Source: Oscillospiraceae bacterium (GTDB lineage Bacteria; Bacillota; Clostridia; Oscillospirales; Ruminococcaceae). From it: 64,000 nt of DNA. The DNA lies in contig CACXEO010000018.1 in NCBI GenBank assembly GCA_902766785.1, positions 1-64,000 on the forward strand. Direction: 5' to 3'. A model generated the notes under the pieces. It was not told the origin of the DNA, ran no database searches, and saw nothing but the letters and a program-made list of their open reading frames with translations. Below, in pieces: positions 26,805 to 36,800 of this stretch (position 1 is its first letter; each line of letters begins with the position of its first letter). The translations under genes were made by a program, and so were the position numbers.

Positions 26805-28121
26805 TTACACCCCATATCCGTCTAGCGTTTGTTCCAAAGAGTCCATCGCGCGTTCCGCAATCATCTGGTATCTCGCCTGTTTGTCCCGTATCCGTTCAGG
26901 AAGCGGCGGCAGGATACCCATATTACAACCCATAGGCTGGAAATCAGCCACCGTTTTATCCGCAATATAGTTTGCCAGCGCACCGAGCATTGTATTGGCC
27001 GGAAGGGTTATTTCCGGTTCACCCCGCAAGAAGCGCGAAAGGGTAAAACCCACGTACAGGCCGCTCGCCGCCGATTCAACGTAACCTTCCACTCCGGTCA
27101 TCTGGCCCGCAAACGAAATTCTCGGGTCACGTTTCAGCCGAAAATGATTGTCCAGCAGCCTCGGGCTGTCTAAAAAGGTGTTCCGGTGCATCACGCCATA
27201 CCGGACATACTCAGCGCTTTTCAGCGCCGGAATCAGCCCGAAAACCCTTTTCTGCTCTCCAAATTTTAAATTTGTTTGGAACCCGACCAGGTTGTACATG
27301 CTGCCGCCCGCGTTTTCTTTACGGAGCTGAAGGTTTGCCCAAGGCCGGTGCCCGGTGCGCGGATCGCACAGGCCGACCGGTTTGAGCGGGCCGAACCGCA
27401 GGGTATCTTCCCCGCGCTTTGCCATAATTTCAACCGGCATACAGCCCTCATAAACCGCGGGCGCACCCTGCTCAAAACTTTTAAGGGAAACCGCTTCGGC
27501 GTTTACAAGCTCATGGTAAAAAAGCTCGTATTCTTCTTTATTCATCGGGCAGTTAATGTAATCCGCCTCACCGCGGCCGTAACGTGAGGCGAAAAAAGCG
27601 TGTTCCATATCAACCGATTCCGCTGTGACAATCGGCGCCGCAGCATCATAAAAGCTAAGATAGCCAGTCCCGCCGCAGAGCCCTTGAATTCCATCTGCTA
27701 ATGCATCAGAGGTTAAGGGGCCAGTCGCAATTACCACATAGCTCTCTTTCGGAATTCGGACTACTTCCTCCACATGTACCTTGATATTGGGGTGCGCCCT
27801 AATCTTTTCAGTCACCAGGTCGGAAAACCTCCCGCGGTCAACTGACAGAGCACCTCCGGCTGCTACACTGCAAGCCTCCGCACAAGGAATAACCAACGAC
27901 CCTAACCGTTTCATTTCATGCTTGAGAAGCCCGGCGGCCGAACCCAACCGCGCCGCTTTGAGCGAATTGGAACAAACCAGCTCCGCAAACCCTGAATAAT
28001 GATGAGCCGGAGTGTATTTCTCCGGCTTCATCTCAAACAAATCAACCTGTATTCCATCTTCTGCCAGCCGGTAAGCAGCTTCGCAGCCCGCCAGTCCGGC
28101 GCCAATTACCTGAACCCTCAT
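26805..28121 (-). CDS. trmFO: tRNA m5U54 methyltransferase TrmFO (folate/FAD dependent)
   Basis: This enzyme forms ribothymidine at tRNA position 54 using methylenetetrahydrofolate and FAD. The 438-residue protein starts MRVQVIGAGLAGCEAAYRLA, an FAD-binding GxGxxG Rossmann motif, and has VCSNSLKA with a Cys, the NCPMNKEEYE segment, and the C-terminal GQMTGVEGYVESAASG and MGCNMGILPPL signatures. Its ATG overlaps the topA stop (ATGA). The topA-trmFO order is common in Firmicutes. Confidence 0.96.
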   Translation of the reverse strand: MRVQVIGAGLAGCEAAYRLAEDGIQVDLFEMKPEKYTPAHHYSGFAELVCSNSLKAARLGSAAGLLKHEMKRLGSLVIPCAEACSVAAGGALSVDRGRFSDLVTEKIRAHPNIKVHVEEVVRIPKESYVVIATGPLTSDALADGIQGLCGGTGYLSFYDAAAPIVTAESVDMEHAFFASRYGRGEADYINCPMNKEEYELFYHELVNAEAVSLKSFEQGAPAVYEGCMPVEIMAKRGEDTLRFGPLKPVGLCDPRTGHRPWANLQLRKENAGGSMYNLVGFQTNLKFGEQKRVFGLIPALKSAEYVRYGVMHRNTFLDSPRLLDNHFRLKRDPRISFAGQMTGVEGYVESAASGLYVGFTLSRFLRGEPEITLPANTMLGALANYIADKTVADFQPMGCNMGILPPLPERIRDKQARYQMIAERAMDSLEQTLDGYGV

Positions 28122-30208
28122 TTTGCGTTATCCTTAAGGCCGCGCTCGTAATCACAGCCCTCTTTTGCACAATAAATTTTTCCGGCTTTACCGCGTTTTT
28201 TAAAGAGTGTCGCCCCACATTTTGGGCACTGCTCCTTCATTGGTTCATCCCAAGTCATAAACGAGCACGTTGGATTGTCCTCGCATCCATAGTATTTTTT
28301 ACCGGTTTTTGATTTCTTTTCCAACACTTTTTTACCGCAGAGCGGGCAAAGTCCGCCGGTTTCCTGGGCGATCCGCTTGGTATTTTTGCACTCGGGAAAA
28401 CCGGGGCAAGCCAAAAATTTCCCAAACCGGCCGATTTTGATGACCATCTTCCGCCCGCAGAGCTCACAGACAATATCAGTCTCCTCATGGGGAACCTTTA
28501 CGCGGGTTCCTTCCATTTCTTTTTCAGCTGTGTCAAGGGTTTTGCTGAAATCGCCGTAAAAACTTTTGAGCATGTCGACATAATCGACCTTGCCAATCTC
28601 AACTTCGTCAAGATTCTTCTCCATATGTGCTGTGAAATCCACATCGACAATATTTTTGAAGTGGTCCCGCATCAGCTGCGTCGTCACTTCCCCAAGAGCC
28701 GTTGGCTTTAACTGCTTTGCTTCCCGCTCAATATAGTTGCGCTGCAGAATAGTCGTTATAGTCGGTGCATAGGTGCTCGGCCGGCCAATTCCGTTTTCCT
28801 CCAAAGCTTTAATCAGGGAGGCTTCTGTAAAGCGCGGCGGCGGCTGGGTAAAATGCTGGTTCCCGGCAATGCTTTTAAGTTTCAGCGGATCACCCACCGC
28901 AAGAGGCGGAAGCATGTCGCCATTCTCAGTTTCTTCGTCCTTGCCCTCCTCATACAGCACTGTAAAGCCATTAAACCTTACAGAATAGCCAGAGGCTTTA
29001 AAAAGATACTCTCCTGCTGTAATATCAGCTGAAACGGTATCCAGTTCCGCGTTGGCCATCTGGCTTGCAATAAAACGCTCCCAGATAAGCTTATAAAGTT
29101 TATACTGGTCGGTCGTCAGAGAAGCCTTGACCTGATCCGGAAAAAGCTCCGGCATCGTTGGCCGGATTGCCTCATGCGCATCCTGCGCATTCGATTTGGA
29201 TTTATAGATACGCGGTTTATCCGGCAGGTACTCCTCCCCATACTTTCCACTGATAAAATGGATTGCGGACTGCCTTGCCTCGTCGGATATTCTGAGAGAG
29301 TCGGTACGCATATAAGTGATCAGACCGACGGCGCCCATTTCCCCGACCTCTACACCTTCATAGAGTTCCTGTGCCGCTTTCATAGTCCGGCGTGCCTGGA
29401 AACCCAATTTCCTGGAAGCTTCCTGCTGCATAGTGGAAGTGGTAAAAGGCGGGGAAGGCGTTTTTTTTCGCACACCTTTTTTTACGGAATCCACCATATA
29501 GTCAGCGCCTTCCAGTTCTTTTAAAATCTGGTTAGACTCTTCTTCCGATTTAATATCAATTTTCTTGCCCTTTTTTCCATAAAATTTTGCCGCAAACGCT
29601 TTTCGAACGCCCTTTACGCCCAGAAGAGCATCAATTGTCCAGTATTCTTCCGGTTTAAAAGCTTTTATTTCTTCTTCGCGGTCAACAATCAGACGAACAG
29701 CAACTGACTGAACGCGGCCTGCGGAAAGCCCCCGGCGGATTTTCCGCCAGAGAAAAGGGCTGAGCTTATACCCCACAATCCGATCCAAAACACGTCTGGC
29801 CTGCTGCGCATTAACAAGGTCCAGGTCAATTCTGCGGCGGTGGTCCATACCGCTTTTTACGCCGGACTTGGTAATTTCATTAAATGTAACCCGGTTGTTC
29901 TGATCCAAATCGAGATTCAGCAAGTGGGCAAGATGCCAGGATATCGCCTCCCCTTCCCGGTCCGGGTCAGTCGCCAAAAAAACTTGTTCGCTTTTCTTAG
30001 CGGCCTTCTTTAAATCCTTAATTAAATCTTCTTTTCCTTTAATATCCACATACTGCGGCTCAAAGTCGTGTTCAACATCTACGCCGAATTTGCTTTTGGG
30101 CAAATCGCGGATATGTCCCATTGAGGCGACGACTTCATAACCTGGCCCAAGATATTTTTTTATAGTCTTCGCTTTCGCGGGAGACTCAACAATCACTAAA
30201 TCGGACAT
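28118..30208 (-). CDS. topA: DNA topoisomerase I
   Basis: This type IA enzyme relaxes negative supercoils. The 696-residue protein has a Toprim domain at the N-terminus (VIVESPAKAKTI; ATDPDREGEAISWHLA), the catalytic Tyr in LITYMRTDSLRIS near residue 299, SAGRVQSVAVRLI, and three C-terminal zinc fingers (CELCGRKM...CPGFPEC, CPLCGKKV...CEDNPTC, CPKCGATLF...CAKEGC). It lies 16 bases downstream of dprA. Confidence 0.97.
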   Translation of the reverse strand: MSDLVIVESPAKAKTIKKYLGPGYEVVASMGHIRDLPKSKFGVDVEHDFEPQYVDIKGKEDLIKDLKKAAKKSEQVFLATDPDREGEAISWHLAHLLNLDLDQNNRVTFNEITKSGVKSGMDHRRRIDLDLVNAQQARRVLDRIVGYKLSPFLWRKIRRGLSAGRVQSVAVRLIVDREEEIKAFKPEEYWTIDALLGVKGVRKAFAAKFYGKKGKKIDIKSEEESNQILKELEGADYMVDSVKKGVRKKTPSPPFTTSTMQQEASRKLGFQARRTMKAAQELYEGVEVGEMGAVGLITYMRTDSLRISDEARQSAIHFISGKYGEEYLPDKPRIYKSKSNAQDAHEAIRPTMPELFPDQVKASLTTDQYKLYKLIWERFIASQMANAELDTVSADITAGEYLFKASGYSVRFNGFTVLYEEGKDEETENGDMLPPLAVGDPLKLKSIAGNQHFTQPPPRFTEASLIKALEENGIGRPSTYAPTITTILQRNYIEREAKQLKPTALGEVTTQLMRDHFKNIVDVDFTAHMEKNLDEVEIGKVDYVDMLKSFYGDFSKTLDTAEKEMEGTRVKVPHEETDIVCELCGRKMVIKIGRFGKFLACPGFPECKNTKRIAQETGGLCPLCGKKVLEKKSKTGKKYYGCEDNPTCSFMTWDEPMKEQCPKCGATLFKKRGKAGKIYCAKEGCDYERGLKDNAK

Positions 30209-30224
30209 TCATTCTCCTCCGCCG

Positions 30225-31460
30225 TCATTTATTCAGTAAGCCGTAACGGGAACCTGAACATGAAAAGACATAACCTTTTATCTCAAGAGCGGTCAGGACC
30301 GCAAGTACATCCTTCATTTCCATTCCCGATGCAGCGGCAATCTCATCGGCCACCTTAGGCTTAAATTCAAGGCAATTATAGATTCTTTTTTCATTCTCGT
30401 TCAGAGAGACGGGTGTAACCGGTTTTTTTGAGATGTCCTCTTCCTCCGGCGGGGCTGCCGGGGTTTGAACCGGCTGAGCAGCTTTTACATGCTGTTTCTG
30501 TACCGCTTTTTTTTCCGCTTTAGTTTGGCCGGCGGGCGCCGCATAACTGTCCAGCAACCTGCTCACATCAATTGTGTGTGGATAAACCGACAAATATTCA
30601 AGAATCACGTCCTTGGCGCAGAAAACCGGCGTTGCGCCGTCCCGTAAATAGCGGATAACGCCGCTGTAAGCCTGACTGTATAAATCAGTTGGCGGGACAC
30701 AGAAGATATCACGCCCCTGTTCAAGTGCGTGCTGCGCCGTAATCAGTGAACCGCTGTGCTCCGGCGCCTCCGTCACAAGCGTGCCGAGGGACATCCCAGC
30801 CATAATGCGGTTTCTAATTGGAAATATTGATGGGGAAGCTTCGGTTCCGGGCGGCAATTCCGATAAAAGAACTCCTCCCTTTTTTAGGATTTGTTCTTTT
30901 AGTTCCCGATGTACGCTGGGATAATTCACATCCAGGCCGCAGCCCAAAACTGAAATTGTCCGGCCGCCTGCCTTGAGAGCGCCAAGATGTGCATAACAGT
31001 CGATGCCAACGGCACAGCCGCTTACAATTACAGCGCCGGCCCGTGCCAGTTCAAAGCAGATATTCCCAGTAAGGCGCTTGCCATATTCAGAAGCGTCTCT
31101 AGTTCCAACCACCGTAATCAACGGAATGTCGTCTAAACCATCCAGCGTACCTTTTAAATATAAAACAAGGGGAGCTGCAAAAATGGTTTTCAAATGCTTG
31201 GGATATAAGGCGTTCTCAAGCGTGATCACCTGAATTCCCAAACGTTTGCACTCTGCTAAAATAAAATCGGCCCGTTCCAGAGAGGTTCGTTCAATTTTAG
31301 AGCGCTCAACATCCGTAAGGTAGTCGATTTCTTTCAGCTCCGGCAGCCCCTGCTTATAAAACTCTTCCGGAGACCCAAAATCCTGTAAAAGTTGGTTTGG
31401 CTTATCGCTGCCGGGTACAAAACATTGGGACAGCCAGACCCAATAATTCAAACTATCCAC
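30225..31460 (-). CDS. dprA: DNA-processing protein DprA
   Basis: DprA (Smf) loads RecA on incoming single-stranded DNA during transformation. The 411-residue protein has the Rossmann-like core VVGTRDASEYGKRL near 115, VSGCAVGIDCYAHLGAL, LGCGLDVNYPSVHREL and FPIRNRIMAGMS, plus a C-terminal winged helix (about 350-410) after a Pro/Ala-rich linker. I prefer the GTG at 31460, 8 bases from GGGGG, over the GTG at 31469, which sits 1 base from it. With comF and addAB it suggests transformation and recombination capacity, but that does not prove competence. Confidence 0.93.
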   Translation of the reverse strand: MDSLNYWVWLSQCFVPGSDKPNQLLQDFGSPEEFYKQGLPELKEIDYLTDVERSKIERTSLERADFILAECKRLGIQVITLENALYPKHLKTIFAAPLVLYLKGTLDGLDDIPLITVVGTRDASEYGKRLTGNICFELARAGAVIVSGCAVGIDCYAHLGALKAGGRTISVLGCGLDVNYPSVHRELKEQILKKGGVLLSELPPGTEASPSIFPIRNRIMAGMSLGTLVTEAPEHSGSLITAQHALEQGRDIFCVPPTDLYSQAYSGVIRYLRDGATPVFCAKDVILEYLSVYPHTIDVSRLLDSYAAPAGQTKAEKKAVQKQHVKAAQPVQTPAAPPEEEDISKKPVTPVSLNENEKRIYNCLEFKPKVADEIAAASGMEMKDVLAVLTALEIKGYVFSCSGSRYGLLNK

Positions 31461-31478
31461 GGCGTTCACCCCCGTTTG

Positions 31479-32264
31479 TTATTTTGTGAATTCCCACATT
31501 AAAATTCCCGCTGCCATTGCCGCATTGAGCGATTCCGCTTTCCCTTTCATTGGAAGGGTAACCCGGTAACGACAAATATCCGCAAAGCTTTCCGGAAGCC
31601 CATTGCCTTCATTCCCTATATATAATAAATGAATCTCCGGCAAAATGCAACAACCGACCCGCAGCTCCGCATTTTTTACAACGGCGGCAGCGGAAACTTT
31701 TCCGTAAGCTGCCATTTCCCGTTCAAAAACAGGCATATCCGGAGTTATATAATACGGAAGATGAAACGCAGAACCCATTGCAGAACGCAGCGTTTTAGGC
31801 GAAAAGAGGTCACAACATCCATTGCTTAAAACTACCGCCCCAAAACCAAACGCATCAGCGGAACGGATCATCGTGCCCAGGTTTCCCGGATCCTGAATGT
31901 CGTACAGGCAAAGTATTTTTTCTTTTTCAGCCAGTTCATCCAGTTCTGCCTGCGGGATGGACGGGCAGACAAAATAAATTCCTTGCGGTCCCGAAGTTTC
32001 AGAAATCCGTTTCTCCACCTGTTCGGAAATTTGAAAAACGGCAACGCCTCTATTTTCAAGAGAATCAAGAATGTCCCTGTGTGCATCACACCAATCTGCC
32101 GATGCAAAAGCATACTCCACTGGGATTCTCGATTTCAGCGCTTCTTCACAGAGCCTGGTTCCCTCAATTGTAAACTTGCTCAATTTTCGGCGCGTTTGCT
32201 TTCCGCTTCCAAGTTTACAGTATTCTTTTACCCGAGGATTATCACGGCTGACTATTGGTTCCAC
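31479..32264 (-). CDS. TrmH/SpoU family RNA 2'-O-methyltransferase
   Basis: This 261-residue SPOUT methyltransferase has an N-terminal substrate-binding domain (SRDNPRVKEYCKL; FTIEGTRLCEEAL) and the C-terminal trefoil-knot motifs IQDPGNLGTMIRSADAFG, YIGNEGNGLP and PMKGKAESLNAAMAAGI. It likely methylates rRNA or tRNA ribose with SAM. The GTG at 32264 is preceded by AAAGGCGG with 6-base spacing; extension to 32369 would run through the rplT terminator. Location after rplT is typical of Firmicutes (ysgA-like). Confidence 0.9.
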   Translation of the reverse strand: MEPIVSRDNPRVKEYCKLGSGKQTRRKLSKFTIEGTRLCEEALKSRIPVEYAFASADWCDAHRDILDSLENRGVAVFQISEQVEKRISETSGPQGIYFVCPSIPQAELDELAEKEKILCLYDIQDPGNLGTMIRSADAFGFGAVVLSNGCCDLFSPKTLRSAMGSAFHLPYYITPDMPVFEREMAAYGKVSAAAVVKNAELRVGCCILPEIHLLYIGNEGNGLPESFADICRYRVTLPMKGKAESLNAAMAAGILMWEFTK

Positions 32265-32296
32265 ATTTTTCCGCCTTTCTGCTGAACATTTTATAA

Positions 32297-32327
32297 AAAC
32301 GCTCAAGCCTGTATGGCTTGAGCGTTT
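32297..32327 (-). terminator. Intrinsic terminator after rplT
   Basis: A perfect 13-base stem (AAACGCTCAAGCC with GGCTTGAGCGTTT) has a 5-base loop and is followed on the minus strand by TTATAAAAT. It lies 12 bases beyond the rplT stop and ends the infC operon ahead of the TrmH gene. Confidence 0.85.
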
Positions 32328-32338
32328 CACCAACAAAC

Positions 32339-32695
32339 TTATTTCAAAGCAGCTTTTGCCTGCTCGCAAAGGGCGGTAAAGGCAGCCTCGTCAGCAATGG
32401 CAATTTCGGAAAGCATTTTGCGGTTGAGGGTGATACCGGCTTTTTTCAGGCCGTTCATGAAAGTAGAGTAATTCATTCCATTCATTTTACAACCTGCAGA
32501 AATCCTGGTGATCCAGAGGCTTCTGAAATCACGTTTTTTCTGTTTACGGCCAATGTAAGCGTACTGGCCGGATTTCATAACAGCTTCTTTTGCGGTTCTA
32601 AAGAGCTTGCTTTTACCGCCCCAGTAGCCTTTTGCCAATTTTAAAGTCTTTTTCCTTCTTTTGCGAGTCATCATCGCGCCTTTAACACGTGCCAT
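32339..32695 (-). CDS. rplT: 50S ribosomal protein L20
   Basis: This 118-residue, very basic protein is needed for early 50S assembly. It starts [19 protein letters not shown] and contains the typical [18 protein letters not shown] and [14 protein letters not shown] segments. GGAGG lies 9 bases before the ATG. As the last gene of infC-rpmI-rplT it is also the likely repressor of the operon, through the leader at 33497-33779 (established for L20 in other bacteria; inferred here). Confidence 0.97.
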   Translation of the reverse strand: MARVKGAMMTRKRRKKTLKLAKGYWGGKSKLFRTAKEAVMKSGQYAYIGRKQKKRDFRSLWITRISAGCKMNGMNYSTFMNGLKKAGITLNRKMLSEIAIADEAAFTALCEQAKAALK

Positions 32696-32742
32696 AATTC
32701 ATATCCTCCAACATTTGTTTCAGTTTATCGAACGTCCGCAGT

Positions 32743-32940
32743 TTATTTGTAGGGAACCAAAATTTTGATTGCCGCCACATTTGTCTTATCGGCATAACCC
32801 GCTTTGCGGAGACCGCGTTTGCGTTTGGTGCTCTTTTTGTTCAGGATATGGCTTTTGTAAGCATGCGCGCGTTTTACTTTGCCGTTTTTGGTCATGTGAA
32901 AACGCTTTTTGGCTCCACTGTGTGTTTTTACTTTCGGCAT
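32743..32940 (-). CDS. rpmI: 50S ribosomal protein L35
   Basis: This 65-residue basic protein starts [20 protein letters not shown] and ends in [12 protein letters not shown], the standard L35 pattern. The ATG at 32940 follows AAGGAGGAT; the in-frame extension upstream would overlap infC. It lies 28 bases after infC and 47 bases before rplT. Confidence 0.97.
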   Translation of the reverse strand: MPKVKTHSGAKKRFHMTKNGKVKRAHAYKSHILNKKSTKRKRGLRKAGYADKTNVAAIKILVPYK

Positions 32941-32968
32941 AATTATTATCCTCCTTGAATTGTTCCTC

Positions 32969-33496
32969 TTATTTGACTGGTTTCGCCGAAACAACCATAC
33001 TGAGGCTTCGGCCTTCCATCTTCGGTGGCTTTTCAACAACTCCGTATTCAGAACAAGCTTCCTTGAAACGCTCCAATAAAGCGTTGCCCAGGTTGGTGTG
33101 CGTCATTTCCCTGCCGCGGAAACGAACAGAAACCTTAACTTTATCCCCGCCCTTTAAAAAACGGATGGTATGGTTAACTTTTGTGTTAAAATCGTTCGTA
33201 TCAATATTAAGCGACATCCGGATTTCTTTCACTTCAACCGTCTTCTGGTTCTTACGGGCTTCTTTTTCTTTTTTAGCCTGTTCAAAACGGTATTTGCCGT
33301 AATCCATAATACGGCAAACAGGCGGCTGCGCCTGCGGGGCAATTTTAACAAGGTCCAAATTCTTTTCAATTGCCTGACGCATTGCCTCAGACGTTGCTAC
33401 AATTCCAACCTGTTCCCCCTCGGCTCCGATAAGACGTACCTCTTTGTCACGAATTTCTTCGTTGATCTGCAACTCTTTGTTGTTTTTGTTGTTAAT
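32969..33496 (-). CDS. infC: Translation initiation factor IF-3 (AUU start)
   Basis: IF-3 keeps 30S subunits free and checks the start codon-initiator tRNA match. The 175-residue protein has the N-domain ([30 protein letters not shown]) and C-domain ([25 protein letters not shown]). No ATG, GTG or TTG occurs in frame at the right distance from the ribosome site: GGAGG (33510-33506) is followed 9 bases later by ATT at 33496. The only upstream in-frame GTG (33517) would place the GGAGG inside the gene. An AUU start gives known self-regulation of infC in enteric bacteria, since IF-3 rejects non-canonical starts. Confidence 0.93.
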   Translation of the reverse strand: MNNKNNKELQINEEIRDKEVRLIGAEGEQVGIVATSEAMRQAIEKNLDLVKIAPQAQPPVCRIMDYGKYRFEQAKKEKEARKNQKTVEVKEIRMSLNIDTNDFNTKVNHTIRFLKGGDKVKVSVRFRGREMTHTNLGNALLERFKEACSEYGVVEKPPKMEGRSLSMVVSAKPVK

Positions 33497-33539
33497 GACT
33501 AAGCACCTCCATGCCACACACGTTAATCAAATAAGACCC

Positions 33540-33578
33540 AAAGCCCGCCTGTTGCGGCAAAATACCGGAACGGGCTTT
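33540..33578 (-). terminator. Second leader hairpin before infC
   Basis: On the minus strand AAAGCCCG, then an imperfect inner stem with CCGG/CCG, then CGGGCTTT, followed by GGGTCTTATTTG. The stem is strong but the T run is weak. It could be a conditional terminator or an antiterminator arm 30 bases before the infC ribosome site. Confidence 0.5.
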
Positions 33579-33666
33579 TAAACGCTCTGTGTTTCAGAAT
33601 AGCACGCAGGCTGCACATCACAGCCTATGAAGAACAGCCCAACCACTATACCTTTTACACAATAAA

Positions 33667-33690
33667 AGCGCAGACAAAACCGTCTGCGCT
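33667..33690 (-). terminator. Attenuator-like hairpin in the infC leader
   Basis: On the minus strand the 9-base arms AGCGCAGAC and GTCTGCGCT enclose a 6-base loop and are followed by TTTATTGTG. It lies about 90 bases after the predicted transcription start, well before any gene, as expected of a regulated premature terminator. Confidence 0.7.
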
Positions 33691-33785
33691 CATAAATACT
33701 CATCACACATTACCAATGAAAAGTATTGACCACGGGGCGTCTACCCATAGGTGAGAACGAACGGTTCTGCTTTGTTTTCTATATT

Positions 33786-33814
33786 ATTATAGCCATATCT
33801 ATTAATAATGTCAA
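33786..33814 (-). promoter_or_regulatory. Consensus sigma-A promoter for infC operon
   Basis: A perfect TTGACA (33814-33809), a 17-base spacer and a perfect TATAAT (33791-33786) read on the minus strand. It lies in the gap after addA, so the translation operon is independently transcribed. Confidence 0.92.
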
Positions 33815-33826
33815 GAGATATATTTA

Positions 33827-36800
33827 TTAATTTAATTCAAGTTCTTCTGAAAGCGAGAAAGAATAAATTACCCTGCGTTTTACCGGGCAGCCAAAACTTT
33901 TGGACAGTGCCCGCCCGTATAGTTCAAGTTGCGCGCGGTAACGCTCATCAAGTTCCTCCGCCTCTCCAACGCGGTCTGTTTTATAATCAATCACAGTAAG
34001 GCCATCATCCTCTGCAATAATTGCGTCAGCAACACCCTGGATCAATACCGTTTCCATTTCCGCGCCTGGAATATCGTAAAGTTCGGAAGCGTCCATTTCA
34101 TACATAAATTTATATTCACGGTATAGGTTCGTCCCCGCTTCCCTCATCCGGCGCGCAATATCCGAGGTCAAAAATTTTTTGATACTTCCGGCATCAAGTG
34201 CCGCCGCCTGGTCTTCTGAGAGGAAAGCCGCCTCGATCTGCCTTGCAATTTCCTGCTCTACTGCTGTGGCGCTCAAATCAATATGCTGCATAAAGCGGTG
34301 TAGGATTGTCCCACGCTCCGCGGCTGAAAAACGGCGTTTAAGCAAAAATGACGGTTTGGCAAGGACTGCAGCCGCAGAGGCCCCCCCCTTTGTCACCTGT
34401 GTCACTGTCATTTTTCCAGGAAGACGGGCGATATTCTCATATGGATAACGGAACGCAAGCCTGTCATTAAGCTGTTCCAGTAAAACCACATCAACACGAG
34501 AATGGTCTTCTACCTCTAATTCTTCAACGCTTTCTCCGGTAACCGGAGGATAAACGCTGACGTCAATTCCACTTTTACGCAGAACCATCCCCTGCACCGG
34601 TTTTATATCAGCCGCAGCATAAATTTCAGTGCTCCCCAGCATGGCTGTGATAATCCACTCGCCAAAGCTTTTCATCCCCCGCAAAACATATGGAGACGGC
34701 GGAAAAGATGCGCCGTTTTTATGAACTGCTTTGTTGACGGCGTTTTGCAGGTCGTTGCAGGACAGCACCAAAATCAATTTTTCTTTTGGGCGAGTCAGTG
34801 CAACGTAAAGCACCCGCAATTCCTCCGCCAGCATGTCCTTCGAAATTGAACGGCGCAGCGCCTCGTACGGCAAGGTCGTATACCGTTTCAGTGTTTGCGG
34901 CTCCCTGATTTTAAAGCCAATCCCCTGTTCCGGATGAAGTAAAAGCTCGCCCCGCAGATCCAGCGTATTAAACTGCTTCCCCAAATCCGCCACAAAACAA
35001 ACCGGGAATTCAAGCCCTTTGGAACGGTGGACGCTCATCAGCCTTACTACATCCGCCCGTTCGTTGATGACGTTGGCAGCGTCAAAGTCCTGCCCGCGTT
35101 CCAGCGTACGGTCCACAAAACGGATAAAGCTTGAAACGCCGCGGTAACCCGCCTCTTCATAGTGTCTGGCATATTCCAGCAATAACCTGAGGTTAGCCGT
35201 TCTCTGCTCCCCGCTCTGCGATGCGCCTGCAAAAGCCATGAAACCGGTTGCATCATAAATCGACTGAAGGAGTTCATCCAACCGGCTGACCGCCCCCATT
35301 GCACGGAACTGCTCAACCGACTTTAAAAAGGAGGCAGCCTTTTCGTTTCCGCTCTCCGCAAAGCGTTTCAGCGCAAAATACAACGGTTCCTGCCTGGCGC
35401 ATAATCTGATTTCCGCAACCTCATCCGGCGTAAAACCATAAAGCGGAGAAAAAAGCACGGCGAGTAACGGGATATCCTGCAGAGGATTGTCCAATATTTT
35501 AAGCAGGCTTAAGACAGAAGCAACTTCTTCAGAATCAAAGTAGCCCGCGGATACGTCGTTCCAGAGAGGGACCCCCTGCCGCTTGAACTCTTTTTCAAAT
35601 AAAAGCGCACGGTCTTTCATAGATCGGAGCAGGACGCAAAAATCGCTGAATCTGCAACGGCGTAGCTTGCCCCGGTCGTTTATCAGCATCCCCTGTGCAA
35701 CCATCCTGCGGATTTCATATGCAATATGACGCGCTTCATAGGTAACGCGCTCCTCCTCCGCGTCTTTCTTCGCCGAATAGTCAATGATATGGAGCTGCGC
35801 CTCGCCGCCGTTTTCCCCAATAAATTCAGCAAGAGGTTTTAACTGTTCCCCAGCATAGTCCACATCACCAAGGCCGCGGCTCATTAAAATTCCAAAAAGG
35901 AAGTTGACCGCCCCAGTTACGCCGCTGCGGCTGCGGAAATTTGCATCAAGCCTGATCCTTGCCGGATAATGTTCACCGTCATAGACAAAAGCGCTTTCGC
36001 TTCTGCGCAGGAAAAGCTCGGGCATTGCTTTTCTGAACCGGTAAATGCTCTGTTTGACATCCCCAACAAAAAACAAGTTGCTCTCTTCTCGGGAAAGCGC
36101 GCGGAAAATCGTATCCTGAACCTCGTTGATATCCTGATACTCGTCTACCAGGATTTCTTCAAAGCGCGTTTCACAGCTGTGGGCCAACGCCGTTTTAACA
36201 AAGCCGCTGTCATCCGGAACAGCAAGAAGCCGGAGGGCCAGAAGTTCAAGGTCTGAAAAATCGAGAACATTTTTTCCTCTTTTTTCTTCTTCCAACGCTT
36301 CATAAGTTTGTTTGACAACATCAAACAGCGCCTTCATAATAGGAAGAACCTGTTCCAAATCCTCCGCAATTTGCTGCGTTGTCCCGCAGCGGAGAAGCAG
36401 TTCTTTTACCGAGGCCAGCGTGCCTTTTATTTCCTTGCGCAGTTCCATGACGGCATCTTTTTTTTCTGCGTCTTCATATTTTCTCAGCTGTTTTAAAGCC
36501 GGAAAAGCATATCCTTCGGCAGTTTCAACTGCTTCGTCCCATTTTCCCGCCCGCAGCCGCACTGAAAGATCAGACAGAAAAAGCCTGTCACTTTCAAACG
36601 CAGGCCGGTAGCTTTCAGTCATCGCCGGGTCGCCATCCATTTGATCGAAAGCCGACCGGATCAGGGACCGACAGTAATCCAAGGCTTCCAGCGTCTCCTG
36701 AACCACCGTATCCATCCAGGGGAACCCCCCTGTTTGGACAGCGCGCTGGTAGCGCCCTTCCTGCTCGTCAAGCCAACGGAGCGGGAATGGATGGGAACGG

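Larger units (their letters stand above)
33497..33779 (-). promoter_or_regulatory. Structured leader of the infC-rpmI-rplT operon (probable L20-type leader)
   Basis: About 280 untranslated bases lie between the promoter and infC. They hold two terminator-like hairpins (33667-33690 and 33540-33578), plus other self-complementary blocks such as GTTCTCACCTATGGGTAGAC near 33750 and GGCTGTGATGTGCAGCC near 33620. Leaders of this operon in Firmicutes are regulated by L20-dependent premature termination. I infer the same here from position and hairpins, without having matched a covariance model. Confidence 0.6.

Noticed and set aside
25827..26825. Plus-strand open frame (332 codons) opposite plsX
   Set aside because: It is a shadow of plsX; the His/Arg/Asn-rich translation has no domain pattern and no ribosome site.
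31479..32369. Longer start for the TrmH-type gene at 32369
   Set aside because: The extension runs through the rplT terminator hairpin; the GTG at 32264 has a good ribosome site.
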